Translations under genes and position numbers: made by a program
Origin: ASV31 sp965229765
Lineage (GTDB): Bacteria; Pseudomonadota; Alphaproteobacteria; Rhodobacterales; Rhodobacteraceae
Direction: 5' to 3'
NCBI GenBank assembly: GCA_965229765.1
Contig: CBDDJT010000004.1
Coordinates: forward strand, 1,488,001-1,552,000
DNA: 64,000 nt
The notes under the pieces: generated by a model
The model's database searches: none
Told to the model about the DNA's origin: nothing
Seen by the model: the letters and a program-made list of their open reading frames with translations, nothing else
Shown: piece by piece, positions 41,816 through 50,400 of the stretch
Numbering within the stretch: position 1 is the first letter of the stretch
Layout: the number at the start of each line of letters is the position of its first letter

Positions 41816-42639
41816 GGGCAGGTCAGCCGGGCGCGCGCGACCGTGGCCTCGGACGCCGCGCCGCTTGCGGGATAGCGTGCCGACACCTCGCCCAGTGTGA
41901 CGCAGGCTTCTGTCCGCTGGCCAAGCGCTTCGAGTGCAAGGCCGAGGCGAAAAAGCGCATCGGGCGCCTCTGCCCCGTCGGGGGTGCCGGAGAAGCTGTC
42001 GAGATAGGCGCGGGCGGCGGGTGCGACCTGGCCCTGGCCTTCGAGCGCGCGGCCGCGCCAGTAATGCGCCGCCCCGGTCAGGGGGCCGCCCATGTAGGTT
42101 TCGGTGAAGACGCGGAACTGGTCGGTTGCGGCGGCAAAGTCGCCAGCGTCAAAGGCCGCGCGGGCGCGGTCGAAATCGGCCTGTTCACCCACGGCAAGCT
42201 GTCCGCCGCTGTCGCCGGTCTGCGGCGGCGGAGCTGGCACCACGGCGGGCGTGCCGGCCGCACCCCCCAGGGTGGGGGTGTCGCCAAGCGATCCGATGTC
42301 GCAGGCGGGTTCCAGTTCGCACAGGCGAAATTCGAGATCGCCGATGCGGTTGGTGCCGTCCTGAACCACGGTGTCGATCCGGAACTCCAGTTCTTCTGCC
42401 TTGGCGGTCAGGCGGCGCAGTTCCGATTCGATCAGGTCCGCGCGTTGCAGCACGTCGCCCTGGATCACGGCGCCGGTGTTGCCGGTGGTCGACAGCTCTC
42501 GTTTCAGGCGCTGAAGTTCTACGAAGAGCACGCCGAGTTCCTGCCGGATGTCGGCCAGCGTGTCGGTCGTCTGCGCCGGCAGCATGGCCGGCGTCAGCGT
42601 CAGGGCAAGGGCGAAGGCGAGGCTGGCGGCGCGGCGCAT
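41812..42639 (-). CDS. cpoB: Cell division coordinator CpoB (YbgF-like TPR protein)
   Basis: A 275-residue periplasmic protein with a signal peptide (LAFALALTLTPAMLPAQT). An N-terminal coiled coil (LADIRQELGVLFVELQRLKREL, then LIESELRRLTAKAEELEFRI) is followed by a linker and C-terminal TPR units (FDRARAAFDAGDFAAATDQF and so on). In E. coli the homologue coordinates peptidoglycan synthesis with Tol-driven outer membrane constriction. It ends the tol-pal block. The tilS gene begins in its stop codon. Confidence 0.92.
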   Translation of the reverse strand: MRRAASLAFALALTLTPAMLPAQTTDTLADIRQELGVLFVELQRLKRELSTTGNTGAVIQGDVLQRADLIESELRRLTAKAEELEFRIDTVVQDGTNRIGDLEFRLCELEPACDIGSLGDTPTLGGAAGTPAVVPAPPPQTGDSGGQLAVGEQADFDRARAAFDAGDFAAATDQFRVFTETYMGGPLTGAAHYWRGRALEGQGQVAPAARAYLDSFSGTPDGAEAPDALFRLGLALEALGQRTEACVTLGEVSARYPASGAASEATVARARLTCP

Positions 42640-42646
42640 GGCGGCG

Positions 42647-43162
42647 TCAGACCCCGGTGTCGACGCGCAGCACGGTCACGGCGCGGCGGTTCTGGGCATA
42701 GCAGCTTTCGTTGGAGCAGATTTCCAGCGGGCGTTCCTTGCCGAAAGTGACGGTCCGCAGGCGGCTGGCCGCCACGCCTTGCGCGATCAGGAATTGCTGC
42801 ACGGCGCTGGCGCGGCGCGCGCCCAGCGCGAGGTTGTATTCACGGGTGCCCTGTTCGTCGGCGTGGCCTTCGATGATGGCGGAGTACTCGGTGTTTTCCA
42901 GAAGCCAGCTGGCCTGTTGGGCCAGCGTGGCGCGCGCGGCAGAGCCGATGGTGCTTTCGTCCACGGCAAAGAGCACGCGGTCGCCGACCATCTGGTTGAA
43001 ATAGGCGATGGAGCGAGGGTCGCTGACGCTGCCGAGGCCGCTGGAATCGATGCCGTTCACGCCGGGGCCGGCGGGGCCATCATCGGGGATGCGGCTGGGC
43101 GAGGAACAGGCGGCGAGGCCGAGGGCCGCCACAAGGAGAACGGCCTTGGTCAGGTGGGACAT
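42647..43162 (-). CDS. pal: Peptidoglycan-associated lipoprotein Pal
   Basis: A 171-residue outer-membrane lipoprotein. The lipobox LAACSS gives cleavage before Cys19. The C-terminal OmpA-like domain holds VLFAVDESTIG, IIEGHADEQGTREYNLALGARRA (the diaminopimelate-binding region) and GKERPL. It anchors the outer membrane to peptidoglycan and is bound by TolB. It lies directly after tolB and 7 bp before cpoB on the same strand. Confidence 0.96.
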   Translation of the reverse strand: MSHLTKAVLLVAALGLAACSSPSRIPDDGPAGPGVNGIDSSGLGSVSDPRSIAYFNQMVGDRVLFAVDESTIGSAARATLAQQASWLLENTEYSAIIEGHADEQGTREYNLALGARRASAVQQFLIAQGVAASRLRTVTFGKERPLEICSNESCYAQNRRAVTVLRVDTGV

Positions 43163-43239
43163 GTCAGGAGTTCCTGCTGTTTATTTTTGCTCGATTGCCG
43201 TCAGGATACCATCCCGGCGGCGTTTTGGGAACGGCTGGC

Positions 43240-44571
43240 TCAGGGCAGAAGCGGGGACCACGACGGATCGGACGCCGCCGTCTGCGTGGGCACGCGGCGC
43301 AGGTTCCGGCCCGATATGTCGACAGTGTAGAGCGCCGGCGCGCCGTTTTCGCCCTGTGTTTCGCGGGTGAACATGATGACGCGGCCATTGGGCGACCACG
43401 TCGGACCCTCGTCCAGGAAAGAGGCGGTGAGCAGGCGTTCCTCGGACCCGTCGGTGCGCATCACGCCGATGTGAAAGCGGCCCTGGTTCTGCTTGGTGAA
43501 GGCGATCAGGTCGCCGCGCGGCGACCAGACGGGCGTGCCATAGCGGCCCTGGCCGAAGCTGATGCGCCGCGCCTCGCCCCCGTTGGCGGACATTATGTAG
43601 AGCTGCTGGGTGCCCGAGCGGTCGCTTTCAAAGACGATCTGGCTGCCGTCGGGCGAAAAGCTGGGCGCGGTCTCGATCGACGGTGTTTCGGTCAGGCGGC
43701 GCACGTTTCCGCCGCCCACGTCCATGCGGTAGATGTCGGTGTTGCCGTTCTGGCTGAGCGAAAAGACGATGGTGCTTCCGTCCGGCGAGAACCGGGGCGA
43801 AAAGGTCATCGTGCCCGCCTGATCTTCGAGCGCGCGGCGCGCGACGCTGGCCACGTCCAGAAGATAGATGCGCGGAAATCCGGTTTCGTAGGAGGTATAG
43901 AGCACCCGGTCGCCGGTGGGCGAGAAGCGCGGAGCCAGCACGATGGCGGAACTGTCGGTCAGGAACTCGATGTTCGCGCCGTCATAATCCATGACGGCCA
44001 GCCGCTTTGCCCGGGCGTTCTTTGGCCCGGTTTCCGAGACGAAGACCACGCGGCTGTCGAAATAGCCGCCTTCGCCGGTGATGCGGGAATAGACGGCGTC
44101 GGCGACCTTGTGGGCGATGCGCCGCCAGCTGTCCTGACCGGCGACGAATTGCAGGCCCTCGCCCAGCGGCGCCTCGGAGAAGACGTCGAAGAGGCGGAAC
44201 TTTATGACCAGCCGCCCGTCCGGGCGGGTGGCAACGGACCCGGTAATGAGCGCCTGTGCGTTGATCGCCTTCCAGTCGGCGTACTGCACGGGGCTGTCGA
44301 AGCTGGTCACGCGCGAGATGAAGGCGCCGGGCGGAATTTCGCGGAACAGCCCGGTGCCCGAGAGATCGGCGGCGATCACGCGGGTGATGTCGCGTGCAAA
44401 GCCGGCCGCGCCGCCGCTTTCGGCCACGAATTCTGGCAGGGCGAAGGGCAGCGGTTCGATCACGCCTTCGGTGATCTCGATGCGCAGGGGACCGGGCCTG
44501 TCCTGCGCGGCGGCGGGCAGGACAAGGATGAGCGACAGAATCGCGAGGGCAAGGGCGGCAAGGCGTGTCAT
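43240..44571 (-). CDS. tolB: Tol-Pal system beta-propeller protein TolB
   Basis: A 443-residue periplasmic protein with a signal peptide (ALALAILSLILVLPAAA). The N-terminal domain precedes a six-bladed propeller with repeats of the type PRFSPTGDRVLYTSYETG, PRFSPDGSTIVFSLSQNG and PSFSPDGSQIVFESDRSG. It links Pal with TolA. The ATG overlaps the tolA stop by 4 nt. Length and motifs are normal. Confidence 0.96.
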   Translation of the reverse strand: MTRLAALALAILSLILVLPAAAQDRPGPLRIEITEGVIEPLPFALPEFVAESGGAAGFARDITRVIAADLSGTGLFREIPPGAFISRVTSFDSPVQYADWKAINAQALITGSVATRPDGRLVIKFRLFDVFSEAPLGEGLQFVAGQDSWRRIAHKVADAVYSRITGEGGYFDSRVVFVSETGPKNARAKRLAVMDYDGANIEFLTDSSAIVLAPRFSPTGDRVLYTSYETGFPRIYLLDVASVARRALEDQAGTMTFSPRFSPDGSTIVFSLSQNGNTDIYRMDVGGGNVRRLTETPSIETAPSFSPDGSQIVFESDRSGTQQLYIMSANGGEARRISFGQGRYGTPVWSPRGDLIAFTKQNQGRFHIGVMRTDGSEERLLTASFLDEGPTWSPNGRVIMFTRETQGENGAPALYTVDISGRNLRRVPTQTAASDPSWSPLLP

Positions 44572-45677
44572 CGGATTCGCATTCTCTCAGGATTGAACGT
44601 CATTTCAATGTCCCGCCACTGTTCATACTTGTCGGCGGGCAGATCGTAACCCCGCGCGCCACATCGGATGACGGCACGGCGGGCGGCCTCGAAGGCCTGT
44701 CGGGCGGCGGCGTCGGAGCCGCCGGAAAACTCTATCATGCGAATCGTCGCGGTGTCGGGGCGGCCGTCGGGCAGCATCTCGACCCCGACGACGACCGTCA
44801 CGCGCAGCGCCTCGGACGATAGCGAGCCGACGTTCCAGCATTGCTGGACGGAGACCCGCAGCGCGTCGCGTTCGCCCTGCGTCAGCGGCGGGCCCGAGGG
44901 CCGTGCGGGCGCGGGCGGTGCGTCGGGTTCGACGGCGTCGGCGACGGCGGCGGCCACTGCATCGGCCAATGTGTCGGTCGCGGGGGCGTCCGGCACGGGC
45001 GGTGTGGTGTCGGCGTTGGCCGGCGGCCGGGGCCGGGGGCGCGGGCGCGGCGATGTGCCGGGCGCGCCTGCCGAGGGCTGATCGGCCTCTGTCACGATTT
45101 CGGTGGTGGCCTCTTCGGGGGCTGCGGGGGGACGTGACTCTGCACCGGGTTCCGCGGTTTCCGACGGGCGCGTTTCGGGGCTGGCGACGGGGGCGATGTC
45201 CGCCTCTGGCGGCGGCGCGGGGGCGGGCGTGGGCGCGACGCGGGGCGCGGCAGAGGGGGACGGTTCGCTGTCCGGGCGCTGGTCTAGCGGGGCGCCGGGA
45301 TCGAATGCGGGCGGTTCAGGTGTTTGGGGCGCGTCGTCGGCCACCTCGGCCCGGGGGGCCAGCGGCGCGGGCTGCTCTGGCGTGGTGTCGGGGGGGGCCG
45401 GCGCGGGAGCTGGGGCCGGCGCGGGCCGGTCGGGCGCGGGTTGCGGCCGGGGCGATACGGTGGGCGCGGTTTCCGGTTCGGGCGTCACGGGCGCGGGGGT
45501 TTCGGTGGTCGCGTCGGGCGCGGGCGGCGCGATCAGGGCCGCGAACTCCTCTCCCGAGATCACGGACACGTCCACCGACTCCAGCGGCAGAGGATCGGAA
45601 TCGAAGCTGCCCCCGACCATCAGCCACAGGATCAGCACCAGGTGGCCGAACCCCGAAACCTTTGTGCCCGTGGTCAC
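44568..45677 (-). CDS. tolA: TolA-like protein with Pro-rich central region
   Basis: About 369 residues. A single membrane helix near the N-terminus (GFGHLVLILWLMVGGSF) is followed by a 230-residue stretch rich in Pro, Ala, Glu and Thr, and a C-terminal domain (GERDALRVSVQQCWNVGSLSSEALRV and so on) typical of TolA domain III. The central part lacks the Ala/Lys-rich helix of enterobacterial TolA and looks disordered. GTG 45677 is chosen because it puts the membrane helix right after a short basic start; GTG 45719 would overlap tolR. It transmits energy from TolQR to Pal. Confidence 0.9.
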   Translation of the reverse strand: MTTGTKVSGFGHLVLILWLMVGGSFDSDPLPLESVDVSVISGEEFAALIAPPAPDATTETPAPVTPEPETAPTVSPRPQPAPDRPAPAPAPAPAPPDTTPEQPAPLAPRAEVADDAPQTPEPPAFDPGAPLDQRPDSEPSPSAAPRVAPTPAPAPPPEADIAPVASPETRPSETAEPGAESRPPAAPEEATTEIVTEADQPSAGAPGTSPRPRPRPRPPANADTTPPVPDAPATDTLADAVAAAVADAVEPDAPPAPARPSGPPLTQGERDALRVSVQQCWNVGSLSSEALRVTVVVGVEMLPDGRPDTATIRMIEFSGGSDAAARQAFEAARRAVIRCGARGYDLPADKYEQWRDIEMTFNPERMRIR

Positions 45678-45687
45678 CGCCGCCCCG

Positions 45688-46170
45688 TCAGCCGTCGGCG
45701 TCGTCGAGCGTGGGGCCACCCGTGTCGGTCACCAGCCCGATGTTGCGAAAGCCCGCGGCGTTCAGTGCGCCCATGACCTGCATCACGCGTTCATAGGGAA
45801 TTGCGCCGTCGGCGCGCAGGAAGATCTTGTCGGTCACGCGCTCGGCCGCGATCGCACGCAGTTTCGGGATCAGTTCGTTCGGCGGCGTCTCGGTGGTCAT
45901 CAGCACCAGCCGCCCGTCGGCGGCGATGGTGATTGTCAGGGGTTCCTCTGTCTCGACCGGCAGTGCCTCGGCCGCCGTTTCGGGCAGGTTCACGGGAACG
46001 CCCACCGTCATCAGCGGCGCGGCCACCATGAAGATGATGAGAAGCACCAGCATAACGTCGACGAAGGGCGTGACGTTTATTTCCGACATCGCGCGCGAGC
46101 GTCCCCGGCGGCCCCGGCGGCGGCGGCCGCCGGGCTGGCCGGTGTCGTTCTGTGTGGGCGCGGCCATCAT
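45688..46170 (-). CDS. tolR: TolR/ExbD-family protein
   Basis: A 160-residue inner-membrane protein of the Tol motor. An Arg-rich cytoplasmic start (GGRRRRGRRGRSRA) leads into MSEINVTPFVDVMLVLLIIF, the signature with the functional Asp in the membrane helix, then a periplasmic domain with PVNLPETAAEAL and IFLRADGAIPYERVMQVM. ATG 46170 follows the tolQ stop by one base. It works with TolQ as proton-driven stator. Confidence 0.95.
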   Translation of the reverse strand: MMAAPTQNDTGQPGGRRRRGRRGRSRAMSEINVTPFVDVMLVLLIIFMVAAPLMTVGVPVNLPETAAEALPVETEEPLTITIAADGRLVLMTTETPPNELIPKLRAIAAERVTDKIFLRADGAIPYERVMQVMGALNAAGFRNIGLVTDTGGPTLDDADG

Positions 46171-46171
46171 G

Positions 46172-46867
46172 TCAGGCGTCCAGTTGCCGGCCGAGGATCG
46201 TCGAGAACTCGTCGGCGAACGCATCGTAGCCCGCGACGATCGTGTCGCTGTCGGCGGAGAGCTTGTTGTAGAAGATCACTGCCGGGATCGCGGCCAGAAG
46301 GCCAAGGCCCGTGGCAAGAAGTGCCTCGGCGATGCCGGGCGCGACGACGGCGAGGCTGGTGTTCTGCTGTTCGGCGATCTCGACGAAGGCGTGCATGATG
46401 CCCCAGACCGTACCGAAGAGCCCTACGAATGGCGAGGTGGACCCCACGGTGGCAAGGAAGGCCAGCCCCGAGTTGAGCGCCTTGGCCTCCTTTGCGATGG
46501 CCACGTCCATCGATCTGTCGATGCGGGCCGCCGCGCCGGGGATCAGGCCGCCGTCGTCGCGATGGCTGCGGCGCCATTCGAGCATCCCGGCGGCGAAGAT
46601 CTGGGCCGAGCCGCCCTCGGGCGTCGGGCCGAGCTTGTCGTAAAGACCGTCAAGCGGCTGGCCGGACCAGAACTCTGCCTCGAAGGCGGCGGTCTCGGCG
46701 CGGGCGCGCCGGTAGGCGATGAGTTTTTGAACGATGATCGCCCAGGCCCAGAAGCTGGCGAGGATCAGCATGATCATCACCAGCTTGACGACAAGGGTGG
46801 CGCGCAGAAAAAGCGCGAGGAAGGAGAAGTCGATCTCCTGCGCGAGCGCGAGGGTTTCCGTTTCCAT
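46172..46867 (-). CDS. tolQ: TolQ/ExbB-family proton channel protein
   Basis: A 231-residue inner-membrane protein with three helices (LVVKLVMIMLILASFWAWAI, then two in the C-terminal half: FVGLFGTVWGIMHAF and IAEALLATGLGLLAAIPAVIFYN). The family pattern LATVGSTSPFVGLFGTVWGI and APGIAEALLATGLGL is fully present. It forms the proton channel with TolR. ATG 46867 is the family start; the long upstream frame is a shadow of ybgC. A hairpin lies before it. Confidence 0.95.
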   Translation of the reverse strand: METETLALAQEIDFSFLALFLRATLVVKLVMIMLILASFWAWAIIVQKLIAYRRARAETAAFEAEFWSGQPLDGLYDKLGPTPEGGSAQIFAAGMLEWRRSHRDDGGLIPGAAARIDRSMDVAIAKEAKALNSGLAFLATVGSTSPFVGLFGTVWGIMHAFVEIAEQQNTSLAVVAPGIAEALLATGLGLLAAIPAVIFYNKLSADSDTIVAGYDAFADEFSTILGRQLDA

Positions 46868-46948
46868 CTGACCTGCTCTTTGTCCGGGCCGTCTGTCCCG
46901 CGGCCCTGTTAGCGCACAGCCTAGCGTATGGGCAGCCCGAACGCCACC

Positions 46949-46972
46949 GAAACCCTTTATCGGCAGGGTTTC
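46949..46972 (-). terminator. Hairpin between ybgC and tolQ
   Basis: Eight-bp arms GAAACCCT/AGGGTTTC with an 8-nt loop, 18 bases after the ybgC stop. It may partly terminate ybgC transcription or stabilise its 3' end before the tolQ leader. Confidence 0.45.
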
Positions 46973-46989
46973 GCGCGGCAGCTGTCCGC

Positions 46990-47379
46990 CTAGAGCATCA
47001 GGTCGCGCAGCGAGTCCGGCAGGCGCGTGGGCATCCCGGTTTCGCCGAGGATCACGATGGTCACCAGCGCGCGAAAGAGCACCCGGTCGCCACAGGCGAC
47101 CTGCTGGTCCAGCGTCAGGCGCACCCCGGTGTCGTCGGCCACGCGGGTCGTGACGGTCAGCCTGTCGCCGTAACGGGCGGGCGCGAGATAGTCTGCCTCG
47201 ACCCGGCGGACGACGAAGACGACGCCGTGTTCGTCGCGCAGGCGGCCCTGATCGATGCCGAGGCCTTCGACCCACTCGCTGCGCGCGCGTTCGATGAACT
47301 TCAGGTAGTTGGCGTAATAGACGATCCCTGCCATGTCGGTGTCTTCGTAGTAGACACGCAGGTCGTAGCGGTGGCTCAT
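46990..47379 (-). CDS. ybgC: Tol-Pal-associated acyl-CoA thioesterase YbgC
   Basis: A 129-residue hot-dog thioesterase. The family motif YYEDTDMAGIVYYANYLKFIERAR carries the catalytic Asp (residue 14); the numbering continues with RYGDRLTVTTRV. It hydrolyses acyl-CoA or acyl-ACP thioesters near the membrane, and is a standard companion of tol-pal. The start overlaps the stop of the upstream 208-residue gene by 4 nt. Confidence 0.94.
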   Translation of the reverse strand: MSHRYDLRVYYEDTDMAGIVYYANYLKFIERARSEWVEGLGIDQGRLRDEHGVVFVVRRVEADYLAPARYGDRLTVTTRVADDTGVRLTLDQQVACGDRVLFRALVTIVILGETGMPTRLPDSLRDLML

Positions 47380-48002
47380 TGCGGCGGCTCCATACGGGCG
47401 AAAAGGCGCAGGGCGTGGCTGGGATCGGTGGCCATCGCGGGCAGCACGGGATCATAGGCGGCGCGGATCAGGCGGGCGATCCCGGGGCGCAGGACAGTGT
47501 GGCCGGCGTCGGTGCGCGCCAGCGGAGAGCGGTCGGTGAAGGCGGTGTCGGACCAGAGCAGGATGGTCTGGACGACCTGCGTCAGCGCCAGGGTCTCGGC
47601 GGGCAGGTCCGACAGCCGGTCGTCCATCCGCAGAAAGACGAACACGGCGCGGATCGCGCCGTCTGGGTCGAAGCGGAAGATGCGGTACTGGTTGGCGGCG
47701 GCGGCCTTCAGTCGGTCTACCAGCGGGCCGAGGTCAGGGATCATCCGGTCGAGGTTGGAGGTTGCCGTCAGTTCGTCCCAGTCGCGGAAGAAGAAGACCA
47801 TCAGGTTCGCCCCGAGATCGGGGTCGACCTCGGTGATCTGATGGCCGGCGAGCGTGGCGACGGCTTCCATCGCGCCCTTGACGGTGTGCAGGGTGCTGTC
47901 CTCGACCCCGAAGACGACCGGCGCCAGCGGGCGGCCCCAGCGGGCGAAGAGAAAGCTGCCGTCGGCGCGGGTGAAGAGGGTCTGGATATCGTCGGGCGTC
48001 AT
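47376..48002 (-). CDS. Conserved hypothetical protein upstream of ybgC
   Basis: A 208-residue soluble protein of no family I can name. Features include FLFARWGRPLAPVVFGVEDSTL near the N-terminus, NLMVFFFRDWDEL, YRIFRFDPDGAIRAVFVFLRMD and FARMEPPQ at the end. It has no signal peptide or membrane helix. ATG 48002 starts the conserved-looking part; upstream sequence is palindromic and non-coding. Its stop overlaps the ybgC start (ATGA), so it belongs to the ybgC-tol unit. Confidence 0.75.
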   Translation of the reverse strand: MTPDDIQTLFTRADGSFLFARWGRPLAPVVFGVEDSTLHTVKGAMEAVATLAGHQITEVDPDLGANLMVFFFRDWDELTATSNLDRMIPDLGPLVDRLKAAAANQYRIFRFDPDGAIRAVFVFLRMDDRLSDLPAETLALTQVVQTILLWSDTAFTDRSPLARTDAGHTVLRPGIARLIRAAYDPVLPAMATDPSHALRLFARMEPPQ

Positions 48003-48115
48003 GGGGCGGGGCGTAGGGCCTTTTGGATGCGATGTCCAACCGGTGCTTGGGCGGTACTGGGTCGCTGGAGAACCGCTTCGAGGAGGTTCGGGGGCAGCTG
48101 CCCGGCGGCGGGGTG

Positions 48116-48170
48116 GGGCCAAGGGCCTTGCAAGGCCCTTGCTGCAAGAGCCTTGCAAGGCTCTTGGCCC
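48116..48170. repeat. Nested palindromes with CTTGCAAG-type core
   Basis: Two perfect palindromes, AAGGGCCTTGCAAGGCCCTT (48121-48140) and a 22-bp one at 48145-48166 with arms CAAGAGCCTTG/CAAGGCTCTTG. An outer stem GGGCCAAG/CTTGGCCC (48116-48123 and 48163-48170) could enclose them. The block starts 9 bases after the stop of the minus-strand dehydrogenase-like gene. Related hairpins are at 21060-21124. Confidence 0.75.
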
Positions 48171-48178
48171 TGCGCGCC

Positions 48179-48994
48179 CTAGCGCCGGGGGCGCAGGGCG
48201 CGCAGGCGGTCCTGTACGGCGCGGGGCAGCGAGGTGTCGGCGCCGGGGGGCGCGTCGGCCAGCGCGCTTTCGACGTCCTTGACGAGGATCGAGATGGTGT
48301 TGTCCGGGGCGAGGCCGTCGCGCGCGAACTCGATCTCGTCGAAGTGGCTGGCGAACCAGTTCTGCCCCGAGGACGCGTCGATGAGCGCCAGAAGCCTCGC
48401 GGGGTCGATGCCCTGCGCGTCGGCCCAGTCGAGCACAAGCCTTGTCATTGCGGTGTTCGACGCCGCCAGCAGGTTGTTGAGCACCTTGGCCGACATGCCC
48501 GCCCCGGCGGGACCCATGCGGTGGAACGACCGGCCCATGGCGTCGAAGAGCGGTTGCAGGCGGTCGAGCGTGGCTGTCTTTCCGCCCAGCATGAAGGACA
48601 GTTCGCGGCGTTCGGCCCGGATCGCGGCGCCCGACATGGGGGCGTCGGCCAGCGCAACATGGCCGGGCAGGCGCGCGGGCAGGGCGCGGATGTAGCCCGG
48701 TGCGAGGGTGGAGCAGACGACGAGGGTGTCCAGTTCGCGGGCACGGGCGACCAGACCGCGCGGCCCGAAAAGGACGGTATCCGTTTCGGCGATGTCACGC
48801 ACCACGGTCAGGAGGATGCGCAGCCCCTGCGCGAAGGCGCCCGGATCGTCGGTCATGTGCGGGGCAAGGTCGCCGTAATCCTCGGGCGGGCGCAGGTCGA
48901 GCCCGCGCGCGTCAAACCCGGCGGCGCGCAGGGCCGCCAGCATCGGGCGGCCCATTCGGCCGCATCCGGCAACCCCCACCCCTGTCAGCGTCAC
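48179..48994 (-). CDS. NAD(P)-dependent beta-hydroxyacid dehydrogenase-family protein
   Basis: A 271-residue protein of the 3-hydroxyisobutyrate dehydrogenase family. The N-terminal Rossmann motif is GVAGCGRMGRPMLAALRAAG; the substrate motif ADAPMSGAAIRAE replaces the usual DAPVSGG; the catalytic lysine is in GAGMSAKVLNNLLAA near residue 170. The substrate is unknown. The start overlaps the stop of the tad-type AAA ATPase by 4 nt, so it is the last gene of the pilus operon by arrangement, although its chemistry has no known link to pili. Confidence 0.85.
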   Translation of the reverse strand: MTLTGVGVAGCGRMGRPMLAALRAAGFDARGLDLRPPEDYGDLAPHMTDDPGAFAQGLRILLTVVRDIAETDTVLFGPRGLVARARELDTLVVCSTLAPGYIRALPARLPGHVALADAPMSGAAIRAERRELSFMLGGKTATLDRLQPLFDAMGRSFHRMGPAGAGMSAKVLNNLLAASNTAMTRLVLDWADAQGIDPARLLALIDASSGQNWFASHFDEIEFARDGLAPDNTISILVKDVESALADAPPGADTSLPRAVQDRLRALRPRR

Positions 48995-50304
48995 TTCACG
49001 ATCTTCTCGTCCCTGACGAACATGTTGGCCCAGGCACGCTCGATCAGGTCGGGCGTCATCTGCTTGGCAATCCCCTCATACTCGCAGATCGCGATCATCT
49101 GGTCGATGAGGAACACGGGCTGATAGTTGGCGTAGACGTTGTCGATGGTGGGATACTTGGCGCGGATCAGGTGCACCAGCGCCGCCTCGTCCAGCGGCAT
49201 CCCTTTCTTCTTGGCGACCATCGCGAAGATCTTCAGGAAGTCCTTTTGCGAGGGGCCGTCCACCTTGATCTTGTAGAAGATGCGCCGCAGCGCGGCCTGA
49301 TCGAAGATCTCGTTGGGGTGGAAGTTCGTGGAAAAGATCAGAAGCGTGTCGAAGGGCGTTTCGAACTTCTCGCCCGATTGCAGGGCGAGGATGTCGCGCC
49401 CGGCCTCCAGCGGGACGATCCAGCGGTTGATGAGCGCCTGCGGGCTGTCGGCCTGACGGCCGAGATCGTCGACGATGAAGACGCCGCCGGTGGATTTCAT
49501 CTGCAAGGGCGCCTGATAGGTGCGCGAGGTGGGGTTGTAGACCAGATCGAGCATGTCGAGCGTCAGCTCGCCCCCGGTGATGACGGCGGGGCGCCGGCAC
49601 AGGACATAGCGGCGGTCATAGCGCGGCCCGGTCATGCGCAGCGAGGTGGCGGCCTGCGTCTCGTCCTCGGACACGGGCGTGTGCACGATGGGGTCGAAGA
49701 CGGTGATGACCTGCCCCGCGTACTCGACCGCGCGCGGCACGTAGACGTGATCGCCCAGCGCGTCGCGGATCCCGTTCGAGATCGACGACTTGCCGTTGCC
49801 GGGGGGGCCGTACATCAGGATCGAGCGGCCCGAATTGACCGCCGGGCCAAGGTGGCCCAGAAGATCGGGCGGCAGCACCAGATGGCCCATCGAGGCCATC
49901 AGGGTATCGCGGGTGATCTGGATGTTGCGCACCGACTGGCGGCGCACCTGTTCCTCGTAGACGGGCAGGGGCACGGGCAGGGCGCCGTAGTATTCTGACT
50001 GGCCGAGCGCGTCCATCGCCCGGGCCTTGCCGGCGTCCGACAACTGAAAGCCCATTTCCCCGTTCGAGCCTGCGTGCAGGTTGCCGGTGGATTCCACGAA
50101 CCGCTGCTGGCGGGCGGCGTCGATCAGTTCCTGTGTCAGCGGCAGCGACAGGCAAAGCGCCCGCGCCAGCCCGGCGGTGGTGTCGAGGTTGGCGCGGAAC
50201 ATGGTCTTTAGAAGGATGTCGCGCATCGCCACGGGGTTGAGGCCCGTTTCCTCCAGGCTGCGCGGCTGCGGCGGCGCCATCACGTTGGACGCATGCATGT
50301 TCAT
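48991..50304 (-). CDS. AAA ATPase associated with the tad locus
   Basis: A 437-residue cytoplasmic ATPase. Walker A is LMYGPPGNGKSS, Walker B is GGVFIVDDLGRQ, and a sensor region reads LLIFSTNFHPNEIF. The N-terminal 130 residues form a separate domain of unknown function, with LSLPLTQELIDAARQQRFVE. It differs from TadA and CpaE, which are also encoded here. Genes like this are found at the end of tad loci in Rhodobacterales. The role is unknown; possible control of pilus assembly. Confidence 0.8.
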   Translation of the reverse strand: MNMHASNVMAPPQPRSLEETGLNPVAMRDILLKTMFRANLDTTAGLARALCLSLPLTQELIDAARQQRFVESTGNLHAGSNGEMGFQLSDAGKARAMDALGQSEYYGALPVPLPVYEEQVRRQSVRNIQITRDTLMASMGHLVLPPDLLGHLGPAVNSGRSILMYGPPGNGKSSISNGIRDALGDHVYVPRAVEYAGQVITVFDPIVHTPVSEDETQAATSLRMTGPRYDRRYVLCRRPAVITGGELTLDMLDLVYNPTSRTYQAPLQMKSTGGVFIVDDLGRQADSPQALINRWIVPLEAGRDILALQSGEKFETPFDTLLIFSTNFHPNEIFDQAALRRIFYKIKVDGPSQKDFLKIFAMVAKKKGMPLDEAALVHLIRAKYPTIDNVYANYQPVFLIDQMIAICEYEGIAKQMTPDLIERAWANMFVRDEKIVK

Positions 50305-50400
50305 CGGCGGGGTTCCCTGGACAGTCGAAGGCTTCGGGCAAGGACTGGCAGGTCAGTGTGGCGAAAAGTGGGGAGAAGCGGGGAATGAGGCGGGCGCGGC

